The position numbers and the translations under genes are program-made. Below are positions 16,143 to 21,950 of a stretch of DNA of 21,950 nt, one piece after another (position 1 is the stretch's first letter; every line of letters begins with the position of its first letter). Source of the DNA: Actinobacteria bacterium UBA2286 (GTDB lineage Bacteria; Actinomycetota; Coriobacteriia; Anaerosomatales; Anaerosomataceae); the NCBI GenBank assembly GCA_002345925.1, contig DDWM01000041.1, forward strand, positions 1 to 21,950, in the 5' to 3' direction. Under the pieces are notes generated by a model, which ran no database searches, was not told the origin of the DNA, and worked only from the letters and a program-made list of their open reading frames with translations.

Positions 16143-16940
16143 CTACAGCACCAGGCCGAGCGCCACCAGCGCGGCGGTTCCAAGTAACAGTACCGCCCAG
16201 TCCGAGCGGCGCATAACGGATTCGTGCAGCCGAGTCCTGCCGATACCGCCTCGGTAACAGCGGGCTTCCATCGCGGTCGCGAGGTCATCGGCACGGCGGA
16301 ACAGGTTGACGAACAGCGGCACCAACACCGGTCCGAACGCCTTGGCGCGCCGGATGGGGCCGCCTTCGTCGAAACGCGCACCGCGTGCGGTCTGGGCAAC
16401 GAGGATCTTCTCGGCCTCTTGCGCGGTGGTCGGGATGAAGCGCAGCGCGATGGTGAGCATCATGGCGACCTCGCCTGCCGGGAAGCGCACCCTCTCAAGC
16501 GGACGCATGAGGCGCTCGAGGCCATCGGTGAGCGCGACCGGCGATGTCGTGAGCGTGAGAAGCGACGTGCCGATGACGAGCAGCACGATCCTGGACGCGA
16601 AGAAGATGCCGGTGACAAGCCCCGGACCGTCTATGGCGAGCGGGCCGAGCCTGATGAGGCTGACGGTCGCCGGGTTCCAGCGCAGCGCGTGTGCGGCCAG
16701 CGTGATGACGAGGATGAGCAGCACCGCCTTGATGCCGCGCAGCGCGATTCGCCACGGGACACGCGACACGCGCACCGTGAGCGCCAGGAGCACGCCCGCA
16801 AGCGCGAGCCCCCAGAGGCTGTTCATGAGGAACAGCGCGAGGGTGAACGCCGCCACCAGCCCCATCTTGGTCTTCGCATCGAGCGCGTGCACCGGCGACT
16901 CGACCGGCACGTACTGCCCGAACGCCACAGGCACCTTCAC
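16143..16940 (-). CDS. ecfT: ECF transporter transmembrane coupling protein EcfT
   Basis: Membrane scaffold of the energy-coupling factor module. It links the two ATPases to interchangeable substrate-binding S components for vitamins or metals. The 265 residues have several membrane segments (about 27-57, 68-86, 104-130 and 242-263). The two ATPase-coupling Ala-Arg-x signatures are TARGARF (residues 184-190; ARG 185-187) and EARCYRGG (ARC 226-228). The start is GTG overlapping the ecfA2 stop by 4 nt (GTGA). No S-component gene is in the window, as expected for a shared group II ECF module. Confidence 0.94.
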   Translation of the reverse strand: MKVPVAFGQYVPVESPVHALDAKTKMGLVAAFTLALFLMNSLWGLALAGVLLALTVRVSRVPWRIALRGIKAVLLILVITLAAHALRWNPATVSLIRLGPLAIDGPGLVTGIFFASRIVLLVIGTSLLTLTTSPVALTDGLERLMRPLERVRFPAGEVAMMLTIALRFIPTTAQEAEKILVAQTARGARFDEGGPIRRAKAFGPVLVPLFVNLFRRADDLATAMEARCYRGGIGRTRLHESVMRRSDWAVLLLGTAALVALGLVL

Positions 16941-17758
16941 AGCGACACCCCCCGCGCCCCGGCGAGCACCGCAGCGGCGTCATCGGGGTCAAGAGCGATA
17001 CGCGTGATGGCCGCACCCCTGCGTCGAGCGAGCACCTGCGTGCGCACGACCTCGGGAAGCATGAGCCCCGCTGCCTCGTACGGCTCAGGATGGCCGAGAA
17101 GCTCCGGCACACTGCCATCAAAGACGGCCGCACCGGATGACAGCGCGAGCACGCGCGTGGCGTACGGGAGGAACTGCTCGGGGTCGTGCGATACAACGAG
17201 CACGCCAGCGTGCTCTCGCGTGGTCGCGATCGCTGCGAGGACCGCGTCCCGGCCATCGCGGTCGAGCCCGGCGGTCGGCTCGTCAAGCAGCAGGTACGCC
17301 GGCCGCATCGCGAGCACGCCCGCAACGGCTACCCGGCGGCCTTCGCCACCAGAGAGGGTGAACGGTGAGCGCGGACCGAAAGCGTCCGGCGAAAGTGCGA
17401 CCTTCTCGAGCGCCTCGCGCGCGGCCTCCTCGGCATCCGGGAAGCGCAGATTGCGCGGCCCGAACATCACGTCATCGAGGACCGTCTCGGCAAAGAACTG
17501 CGTCTCGGGGTTCTGGAACACCATGCCCACGCACCCGGCGCGGCCCGCCTTCTCGCCGTCAACGCGCACGGTGCCCGAGTCGGGCTCCAGGAGTCCTGCG
17601 AGCAGGCGGAGAAGCGTTGACTTGCCCGAGCCGGTCGCACCCACAACGAGTACCAGCTCACCCGGTTCGATGGTAAGCGAGAGGCCCGCTACCGCAGGCG
17701 CGGCAAACGAGGTGCCTACTTCATATGTGTAGGAAAGCGCGTCAGCTACGAGGGCCAC
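16937..17758 (-). CDS. ecfA2: ECF transporter ATP-binding protein (second, EcfA2-type)
   Basis: A 273-residue ABC ATPase. Walker A is GATGSGKST (40-48), the Q-loop is FQNPETQ (Q82), the signature is LSGGE (135-139), Walker B is LLLDEPT (156-162) and the switch His is H191 in VVSHDPEQF. The FQNPE form is typical of ECF ATPases. The start is GTG at 17756-17758, overlapping the ecfA1 stop by 13 nt, with GGAGG inside the ecfA1 coding end, so translation is coupled. It pairs with EcfA1 as a heterodimer driving EcfT. The A1/A2 naming follows gene order and is conventional. Confidence 0.95.
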   Translation of the reverse strand: MALVADALSYTYEVGTSFAAPAVAGLSLTIEPGELVLVVGATGSGKSTLLRLLAGLLEPDSGTVRVDGEKAGRAGCVGMVFQNPETQFFAETVLDDVMFGPRNLRFPDAEEAAREALEKVALSPDAFGPRSPFTLSGGEGRRVAVAGVLAMRPAYLLLDEPTAGLDRDGRDAVLAAIATTREHAGVLVVSHDPEQFLPYATRVLALSSGAAVFDGSVPELLGHPEPYEAAGLMLPEVVRTQVLARRRGAAITRIALDPDDAAAVLAGARGVSL

Positions 17759-18558
17759 AGCGCCTCCACGATTTCCTCGGCACTCGAAGCCGCAACCGCC
17801 GGCACGCCAAGCGCGCGCAACGCGGCGGCCATGCGAGCCATCGGTGGCGCTTCAAGGCCGAGCGTGCGCATCAGCTCAGCATCTTCAAGCAGCTGATCGG
17901 CGGTGCCGTCAAAGGCGACGCGTCCCGCTTTGAGCGCGATGACACGCCCGGCGCGGGTCGCCTCGGCAAGGTCATGCGTGATGTGCACGATCGCGGTACC
18001 AGCGGCCTGTAATCTGCCAAGCACGGCAAGCACGTCCGAGCGACCTTCCAGGTCGAGCATGGCGGTCGGCTCATCGAGCACCAAGTAGTCGGGATTCATC
18101 GCAAGCGCGCCCGCGATAGCGAGCCGCTGCTTCTGGCCCTCGGAGAGCAGGTGCGGTTCCCTTCGCTCAAGTCCCGTAAGACCGACCGCCGCAATCGCCG
18201 CATCCACCCTGCTCCGGAGCTCGTCTCTCGGCACGCCGAGGTTCTCCGGCCCAAAGGCCACGTCTTCTTCAACGACGGTGCCCACGATCTGGTTGTCCGG
18301 ATTCTGCAGGACAAGCCCCACGAGCGAGCGTACGTCCCATGCGCGGTCGTAATCAGTCGTATCGATCTCATCAACGAAGACCCGCCCCGCCGAGGGATGC
18401 AACAGACCATCCGTCAGGCGCGCGAGCGTTGACTTGCCGGAGCCGTTTGCCCCGACAATAGCCGTCCATGACCCCGGGTCCAGCGTGAGCGAGATTTCGC
18501 TCAACGCAGGGACCTCAGCGCCAGGGTAGCTGTATGTCACATCATCGAAGACGATCAC
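17746..18558 (-). CDS. ecfA1: ECF transporter ATP-binding protein (first, EcfA1-type)
   Basis: A 270-residue ABC ATPase. Walker A is GANGSGKST (36-44), the Q-loop is LQNPDNQ (Q85), the signature is LSEGQKQR (138-145), a common EcfA variant of LSGGQ, Walker B is LVLDEPT (159-165) and the switch His is H195 in ITHDLAEA. The start is GTG at 18556-18558; GGAGG lies about 12 nt upstream, longer than ideal, and no alternative is better. The gene begins just after the rplQ terminator and shows no promoter of its own, so it may be expressed by read-through. Confidence 0.95.
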   Translation of the reverse strand: MIVFDDVTYSYPGAEVPALSEISLTLDPGSWTAIVGANGSGKSTLARLTDGLLHPSAGRVFVDEIDTTDYDRAWDVRSLVGLVLQNPDNQIVGTVVEEDVAFGPENLGVPRDELRSRVDAAIAAVGLTGLERREPHLLSEGQKQRLAIAGALAMNPDYLVLDEPTAMLDLEGRSDVLAVLGRLQAAGTAIVHITHDLAEATRAGRVIALKAGRVAFDGTADQLLEDAELMRTLGLEAPPMARMAAALRALGVPAVAASSAEEIVEALWPS

Positions 18559-18575
18559 GCGCGAGGACTGCCTCC

Positions 18576-18613
18576 AAAATACGAACGAGGGCCCGCCATG
18601 CGGCGAGGCCCTC
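18576..18613 (-). terminator. Stem-loop terminator after rplQ
   Basis: GAGGGCC-t-CGCC pairs with GGCG-GGCCCTC around a GCAT loop (18587-18613), followed on the minus strand by GTTCGTATTTT. It closes the ribosomal protein-alpha operon about 40 bp after the rplQ stop. The ecfA1 Shine-Dalgarno follows directly after the T-run. Confidence 0.78.
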
Positions 18614-18654
18614 GACGTGAGATCAAAACGGGTCGTGCAAGAAAGACGTGCCCT

Positions 18655-19008
18655 CTACTCAACCAACTCGAGGATGACCATAGGTGCAGCGTCGCCCTTG
18701 CGCGGGCCAAGCTTGAGAATGCGGGTGTAACCGCCCTCACGCTCGGCATAGCGCGGCGCGATGTCCGCGAAAATCTTGTGCACGAGCTCACGGTCACCGA
18801 GTTCGCCGAGGGCGAGACGACGCGAATGCACGTCGCCACGCTTGCCCCAAGTGATGATCCGCTCAACGAGCATGCGGGATTCCTTGGCGCGAGCTTCGGT
18901 GGTCTTGATGCGCTCGTTCAGGAAAAGGGCACGTGCGAGGCCGCGGACGATAGCCTTGGTGTGGCTAGCATCCGTACCGAGCTTACGACCCTTCTTGGCG
19001 TGTCTCAT
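18655..19008 (-). CDS. rplQ: Ribosomal protein L17 (bL17)
   Basis: 50S protein near the exit tunnel. The 117 residues match the bacterial core form. Signatures are MRHAKKGRKLGTDASHTKA at the N-terminus, ALFLNERIKTTEARAKE and the C-terminal GYTRILKLGPRKGDAAPM. It starts 12 bp after the rpoA stop, the standard last gene of this operon, and a terminator follows. Confidence 0.98.
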   Translation of the reverse strand: MRHAKKGRKLGTDASHTKAIVRGLARALFLNERIKTTEARAKESRMLVERIITWGKRGDVHSRRLALGELGDRELVHKIFADIAPRYAEREGGYTRILKLGPRKGDAAPMVILELVE

Positions 19009-19020
19009 ATCTTGGTTCTC

Positions 19021-19959
19021 CTACCCGGCCAGGCCCAGGCCCATCGCCTGGAGTTTGTCCTTGACTTCCTCGATGGACTTGGCGCCGAAATTACGGATGT
19101 TGAGCAGATCGGCCTCAGAGCACTCATTGAGCTGACCGATCGTGTTCACACCCTGACGCTTAAGGCAGTTGTACGAGCGCACTGAAAGGTCCAGCTCCTC
19201 GATCGGCGTATCAAGAACACCCTCGTTCTCGTCAACAGCCGCCGTGAAGATGCCTTCTTCGCTGACAGCCGTGATGGCCTGATCTGCGAAGAGCGACATG
19301 TGCTCGTTGATGATGAGGCCGGCCCTTGCGACTGCGTCGCTCGGATCGACCGCACCATTGGTCTCGACCTCAAGGACCAGGCGATCGTAGTCGGTACGCT
19401 GGCCAACACGGGTGTTCTGCACAACGTACGTGCAGCGCACTACCGGGCTGAACAGCGAATCGACGGTGATTACGCCGAGCGGATCCTCGGGACGCTTGTT
19501 CCGATCAGCGGATACGTAGCCGCGACCGACACCGATACGAATGCTCATTTCAAGCTTGGTGCCCTTTTCGAGGGTCGCAATGACCTGCTCGGGACTTGCA
19601 AGCTCAAACTCAGCGGGAACCTTAAGGTCCGCGCCGGTGACTTCACCGGGACCGCTTTTGCTCAGTGTGGCAACACCGTCACCAGCACCGATACCGGTCT
19701 CACGAAACACCAGGCCTTTGACATTGAGAACGATATCGGTGACATCCTCGCGGACGCCCTCGATGCTCGAAAACTCATGCTGCTTGCCTTCAACGCGGAT
19801 CGAGGTAGCCGCCGCACCCTGAAGTGAACTCAGGAGCACGCGACGCATCGAGTTGCCGAGGGTGTAGCCGTAGCCGCGCTCGAGCGGCTCAACGACGTAG
19901 CGGGCAGTCCGCTCGTCGATGACATCGACTGTCACCTGTGGCCTCATGAACTCGGTCAT
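19021..19959 (-). CDS. rpoA: RNA polymerase alpha subunit
   Basis: Scaffold for polymerase assembly (N-terminal domain) and contact point for UP elements and activators (C-terminal domain). The 312 residues are typical of Gram-positive alpha. The N-terminal dimer motif RGYGYTLGNSMRRVLLSS (about 28-46) is intact. The C-terminal domain keeps the DNA-contact set VRSYNC (R261, N264, C265) and FGAKS (G292, K294, S295), matching R265, N268, C269, G296, K298 and S299 of E. coli, so UP-element use is expected. The ATG at 19957-19959 is preceded by GGAGG. It lies between rpsD and rplQ as usual. Confidence 0.98.
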   Translation of the reverse strand: MTEFMRPQVTVDVIDERTARYVVEPLERGYGYTLGNSMRRVLLSSLQGAAATSIRVEGKQHEFSSIEGVREDVTDIVLNVKGLVFRETGIGAGDGVATLSKSGPGEVTGADLKVPAEFELASPEQVIATLEKGTKLEMSIRIGVGRGYVSADRNKRPEDPLGVITVDSLFSPVVRCTYVVQNTRVGQRTDYDRLVLEVETNGAVDPSDAVARAGLIINEHMSLFADQAITAVSEEGIFTAAVDENEGVLDTPIEELDLSVRSYNCLKRQGVNTIGQLNECSEADLLNIRNFGAKSIEEVKDKLQAMGLGLAG

Positions 19960-19992
19960 GTAGAGAGCCTCCTTGGCCTCGATCAGTTCGTC

Positions 19993-20619
19993 TTACTTGG
20001 AGTACAGCTCGACGATGAGCTGTTCGCGGACCGGCGCGTCGATCTGATCACGCGTCGGAAGCGAAAGGACCTTGCCGTAGAGCTTCTCGACGTCAACCTC
20101 AAGCCAACCCGGAATCTCAACTTTTGAGGAAGAGATAATGGCAGCCTTGACGACGGTCATCTCCTTAGCCTTGTCCGCAACCGCAACGACCTGACCCGGC
20201 TTGATGCGGTACGACGGGATGTCTACCCGACGACCATCAACCAGGAAGTGGCCGTGGCGCACGTTCTGTCGTGCTTCGTCACGCGACGCCGCAAAACCAA
20301 GGCGATACACGACGTTGTCCAAACGGCTCTCGAGCAGGCGCAACAGGTTCTCACCGGTGATGCCAGTCGTGCGGCTCGCCAGCTTGTAGTAGTTACGGAA
20401 CTGCTTCTCGAGGATCCCATAGATCCTCTTAGCCTTCTGCTTCTCACGAAGCTGAATGCGATACTCGCTGTCGCGAGGACGCTTCTTACCCGCCATACCT
20501 GGCGGATACGGACGACGCTCAATAGCGCACTTGTCGCTATAGCAACGATCGCCCTTTAGGAAAAGCTTGATACCTTCTCGGCGGCACAATCTGCAGTCCG
20601 CCCCGGAATAGCGTGCCAT
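19993..20619 (-). CDS. rpsD: Ribosomal protein S4 (uS4), zinc-binding form
   Basis: Primary 16S rRNA-binding protein that nucleates 30S assembly and often represses its own operon. It is 208 residues from the ATG at 20617-20619 (MARYSGADCRLC), preceded by GGGAGG; the frame is open further upstream, but only as overlap with rpsK. Four N-terminal cysteines (C9, C12, C26, C31) form the zinc-binding C+ type. The S4 RNA-binding domain is seen as RLDNVVYRLGFAASRDEARQ and HGHFLVDGRRVDIPSY. The C-terminus VREQLIVELYSK is typical. Confidence 0.97.
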   Translation of the reverse strand: MARYSGADCRLCRREGIKLFLKGDRCYSDKCAIERRPYPPGMAGKKRPRDSEYRIQLREKQKAKRIYGILEKQFRNYYKLASRTTGITGENLLRLLESRLDNVVYRLGFAASRDEARQNVRHGHFLVDGRRVDIPSYRIKPGQVVAVADKAKEMTVVKAAIISSSKVEIPGWLEVDVEKLYGKVLSLPTRDQIDAPVREQLIVELYSK

Positions 20620-20638
20620 AGGGGTGGTCCTCCCGAAG

Positions 20639-21040
20639 TTACACGCGGCGGCGCTTGCGCGGCCGACAACCATTGTGTGGGACAGGGGTGCAATCCTGGA
20701 TGCTCGCGATCTCCAGGCCAGCGGCCTGAAGCGAGCGGATTGCGGTCTCGCGGCCCGAGCCCGGGCCTTTAACGAATACCGACACCTTGCGGAGACCGTG
20801 CTCCTGCGCCATCTTCGCGCAGTTCTCGGCCGCCAGCTGCGCCGCGAACGGCGTGGACTTGCGTGATCCCTTGAAGCCTACCGTACCGGCAGACTGCCAT
20901 GAGATTACGTTGCCCGTGGGGTCGGTGATGGTGATGATCGTATTGTTGAACGTGCTTTTGATGTGCGCCTGACCAACAGCGATATTCTTGCGCTCGCTGC
21001 GCTTCAGGCGGGTCTTGACGATCTTTTTCTTGGCAACCAT
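20639..21040 (-). CDS. rpsK: Ribosomal protein S11 (uS11)
   Basis: 30S platform protein. The 133 residues carry the family signatures HIKSTFNNTIITITDPTGN, SAGTVGFKGSRKSTPFAAQ, GPGSGRETAIRSLQAAGL and the basic C-terminus PHNGCRPRKRRRV. The start lies 3 bp after the rpsM stop and the gene ends 19 bp before rpsD. Nothing unusual is seen. Confidence 0.98.
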   Translation of the reverse strand: MVAKKKIVKTRLKRSERKNIAVGQAHIKSTFNNTIITITDPTGNVISWQSAGTVGFKGSRKSTPFAAQLAAENCAKMAQEHGLRKVSVFVKGPGSGRETAIRSLQAAGLEIASIQDCTPVPHNGCRPRKRRRV

Positions 21041-21043
21041 GGA

Positions 21044-21418
21044 CTACTTGCCCTTCTTCTTCGCACCGATCTGACGGCGGGGGCCCTTACGGGTGCGCGC
21101 GTTGGTGTGCGTGCGCTGTCCGCGAACCGGCAGACCCTTACGGTGACGGAGGCCTCTGTAGCAGCCGATCTCCATCAGACGCTTGATGTTCTGCCCGACC
21201 TCACGGCGGAGGTCACCCTCAACCTTCAGATTGCGGTCGATGAACTCGCGCAGCCGAACAACCTCTTCTTCCGTGAGGTTACGGACGCGAGTGTTCGGAT
21301 CGATGCCGGTCTCCCGGACGATCCGCTGACTCGTAGTGAGCCCAATTCCGAAAATGTAGGTCAAACCGATCTCTACGCGCTTCTCGCGCGGGAGGTCGAC
21401 GCCTGAAATTCGTGCCAC
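21044..21418 (-). CDS. rpsM: Ribosomal protein S13 (uS13)
   Basis: 30S head protein forming intersubunit bridges and contacting P-site tRNA. The 124 residues begin MARISGVDLPREKRVEIGLT, with YIFGIG, the helix-two-turn-helix middle part, GCYRGLRHRKGLPVRGQRT and the basic tail ending KKKGK. The start is GTG at 21416-21418 with GGAGGG upstream. It lies between rpmJ and rpsK as in most bacteria. Confidence 0.98.
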   Translation of the reverse strand: MARISGVDLPREKRVEIGLTYIFGIGLTTSQRIVRETGIDPNTRVRNLTEEEVVRLREFIDRNLKVEGDLRREVGQNIKRLMEIGCYRGLRHRKGLPVRGQRTHTNARTRKGPRRQIGAKKKGK

Positions 21419-21432
21419 GTGGTCCCTCCTAC

Positions 21433-21546
21433 CTAACCCTGACGCTGCTTGTGGCGGGGGTTCTCACAAATCACGAGCACCCGCCCGTGACGGCGGATGA
21501 TCTTACACTTTTCACACATTCTTTTGACTGACGGTCGTACCTTCAT
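21433..21546 (-). CDS. rpmJ: Ribosomal protein L36 (bL36), zinc-binding form
   Basis: The smallest 50S protein. A 37-residue frame on the minus strand starts MKVRPSVKRMCEKCK and ends ENPRHKQRQG. The zinc ligands are all present: C11, C14, C27 and H32, so it is the C+ form. The ATG is at 21544-21546 with AAAGGA upstream and the TAG at 21433-21435. It lies between infA and rpsM, its usual place. Confidence 0.97.
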   Translation of the reverse strand: MKVRPSVKRMCEKCKIIRRHGRVLVICENPRHKQRQG

Positions 21547-21619
21547 CGATATGGTCCTTTCGGATCATGCTCGTAGCTCTATCTTCACACCCAGCCGCAG
21601 GTGTTTTGTTTCCATCTAA

Positions 21620-21655
21620 CGGATACACCCACGGTGCCGGGTGTCTCCATATCCG
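21620..21655 (-). other. Hairpin in the infA-rpmJ spacer
   Basis: On the minus strand, CGGAT (21651-21655) pairs with ATCCG (21620-21624), and ACACCC pairs with GGGTGT inside, with a one-sided bulge of about 6 nt. No T-run follows. It lies in a 121-bp spacer, much longer than the other gaps in this operon, and could be an attenuator, an mRNA-stability element or a processing site. Confidence 0.4.
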
Positions 21656-21667
21656 CTTTGCAGCGGA

Positions 21668-21886
21668 CTACTTGAACCGATACGTGATTCTGCCTCTGCT
21701 CAAGTCGTACGGGGAAAGCTCAACGGTGACCTTGTCACCCGGAAGGATCCGGATGTAATGCATGCGCATTTTGCCGGATATGTAGCCGAGGACAACATGC
21801 CCATTTTCCAACTTCACTCGAAACGTGGCATTTGGCAGATTCTCAAGAATCTCGCCCTGCATCTCTATGAAATCATCTTTAGACAT
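21668..21886 (-). CDS. infA: Translation initiation factor IF-1
   Basis: Binds the ribosomal A site during initiation. The 72-residue single OB-fold protein shows the family pattern: MQGEILENLPNATFRVKL, ENGHVVLGYISGKMRMHYIRI, LPGDKVTVELSPYDLSRGRI and the ending TYRFK. It starts at the ATG 21884-21886. No strong Shine-Dalgarno is visible in front of it. The 64 bp beyond the start, up to the window edge, hold no gene that I can identify. Confidence 0.98.
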   Translation of the reverse strand: MSKDDFIEMQGEILENLPNATFRVKLENGHVVLGYISGKMRMHYIRILPGDKVTVELSPYDLSRGRITYRFK

Positions 21887-21950
21887 GAAGCTGTGTCTTT
21901 GACGTGCTAACGGGTTGGCATCCCCGCTCCCTTGAAATTAGCCTTTTTCA

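Noticed and set aside
16224..17732. Plus-strand open frame of 502 codons opposite ecfT and ecfA2
   Set aside because: It is Arg/Ser/Ala-rich shadow coding caused by high GC third positions. The minus-strand ATPase and EcfT motifs are unambiguous.
21907..21950. Possible 3' end of a gene upstream of infA (frame ending in TAG at 21907-21909)
   Set aside because: Only about 13 codons are inside the window, with no recognisable motif and other frames also closing nearby. It is too little to call.

Overview
The window is high-GC bacterial DNA in which every convincing gene lies on the minus strand, so the biological reading order runs from high to low coordinates. The core gene order is infA-rpmJ-rpsM-rpsK-rpsD-rpoA-rplQ-ecfA1-ecfA2-ecfT-truA-rplM-rpsI-glmM, then an accessory stretch, then glmS. 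This order is familiar from Bacillota and also occurs in deep Actinomycetota. The high GC, the frequent GTG starts and the glmS ribozyme suggest a Coriobacteriia-like actinobacterium or a high-GC Bacillota. The sequence alone does not settle which.

Region 1 (about 21950-12977) is housekeeping. It holds the end of the large ribosomal protein/RNA polymerase cluster (IF-1, L36, S13, S11, S4, alpha subunit, L17), then the energising module of an ECF vitamin/metal transporter (two ATPases and EcfT), tRNA pseudouridine synthase TruA, L13-S9 and phosphoglucosamine mutase GlmM. Stem-loop terminators follow rplQ and rpsI, and a good sigma-70-type promoter precedes rplM.

Region 2 (about 12976-1873) is an accessory island between glmM and glmS. 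In transcription order it contains a short relic of an rhs gene; a toxin-first HigB/HigA-type toxin-antitoxin pair with an extended -10 promoter abutting the start codon; a roughly 290-bp leader; a 2460-residue secreted WapA-like Rhs/YD-repeat protein carrying several carbohydrate-binding-like domains and an unusually hydrophobic C-terminus; a four-helix membrane protein that is the best candidate for its immunity partner; two overlapping small membrane-protein genes; a VapBC-type pair with tandem operator boxes; and a solitary HigA-like regulator with a palindromic operator inside its own promoter.

Region 3 (1852-1) is glmS, cut by the window edge. It is preceded by an extended -10 promoter and a clear glmS ribozyme, the glucosamine-6-phosphate-activated self-cleaving RNA. 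GlmS and GlmM catalyse consecutive stages of UDP-GlcNAc synthesis for the cell wall, so the island splits a metabolically linked gene pair.

The main candidate for something undescribed is the Rhs protein plus its membrane-protein cassette. It looks like a secreted polymorphic toxin whose tip is membrane-active rather than enzymatic. The fossil rhs fragment at the far end of the island supports past toxin-gene turnover at this site.
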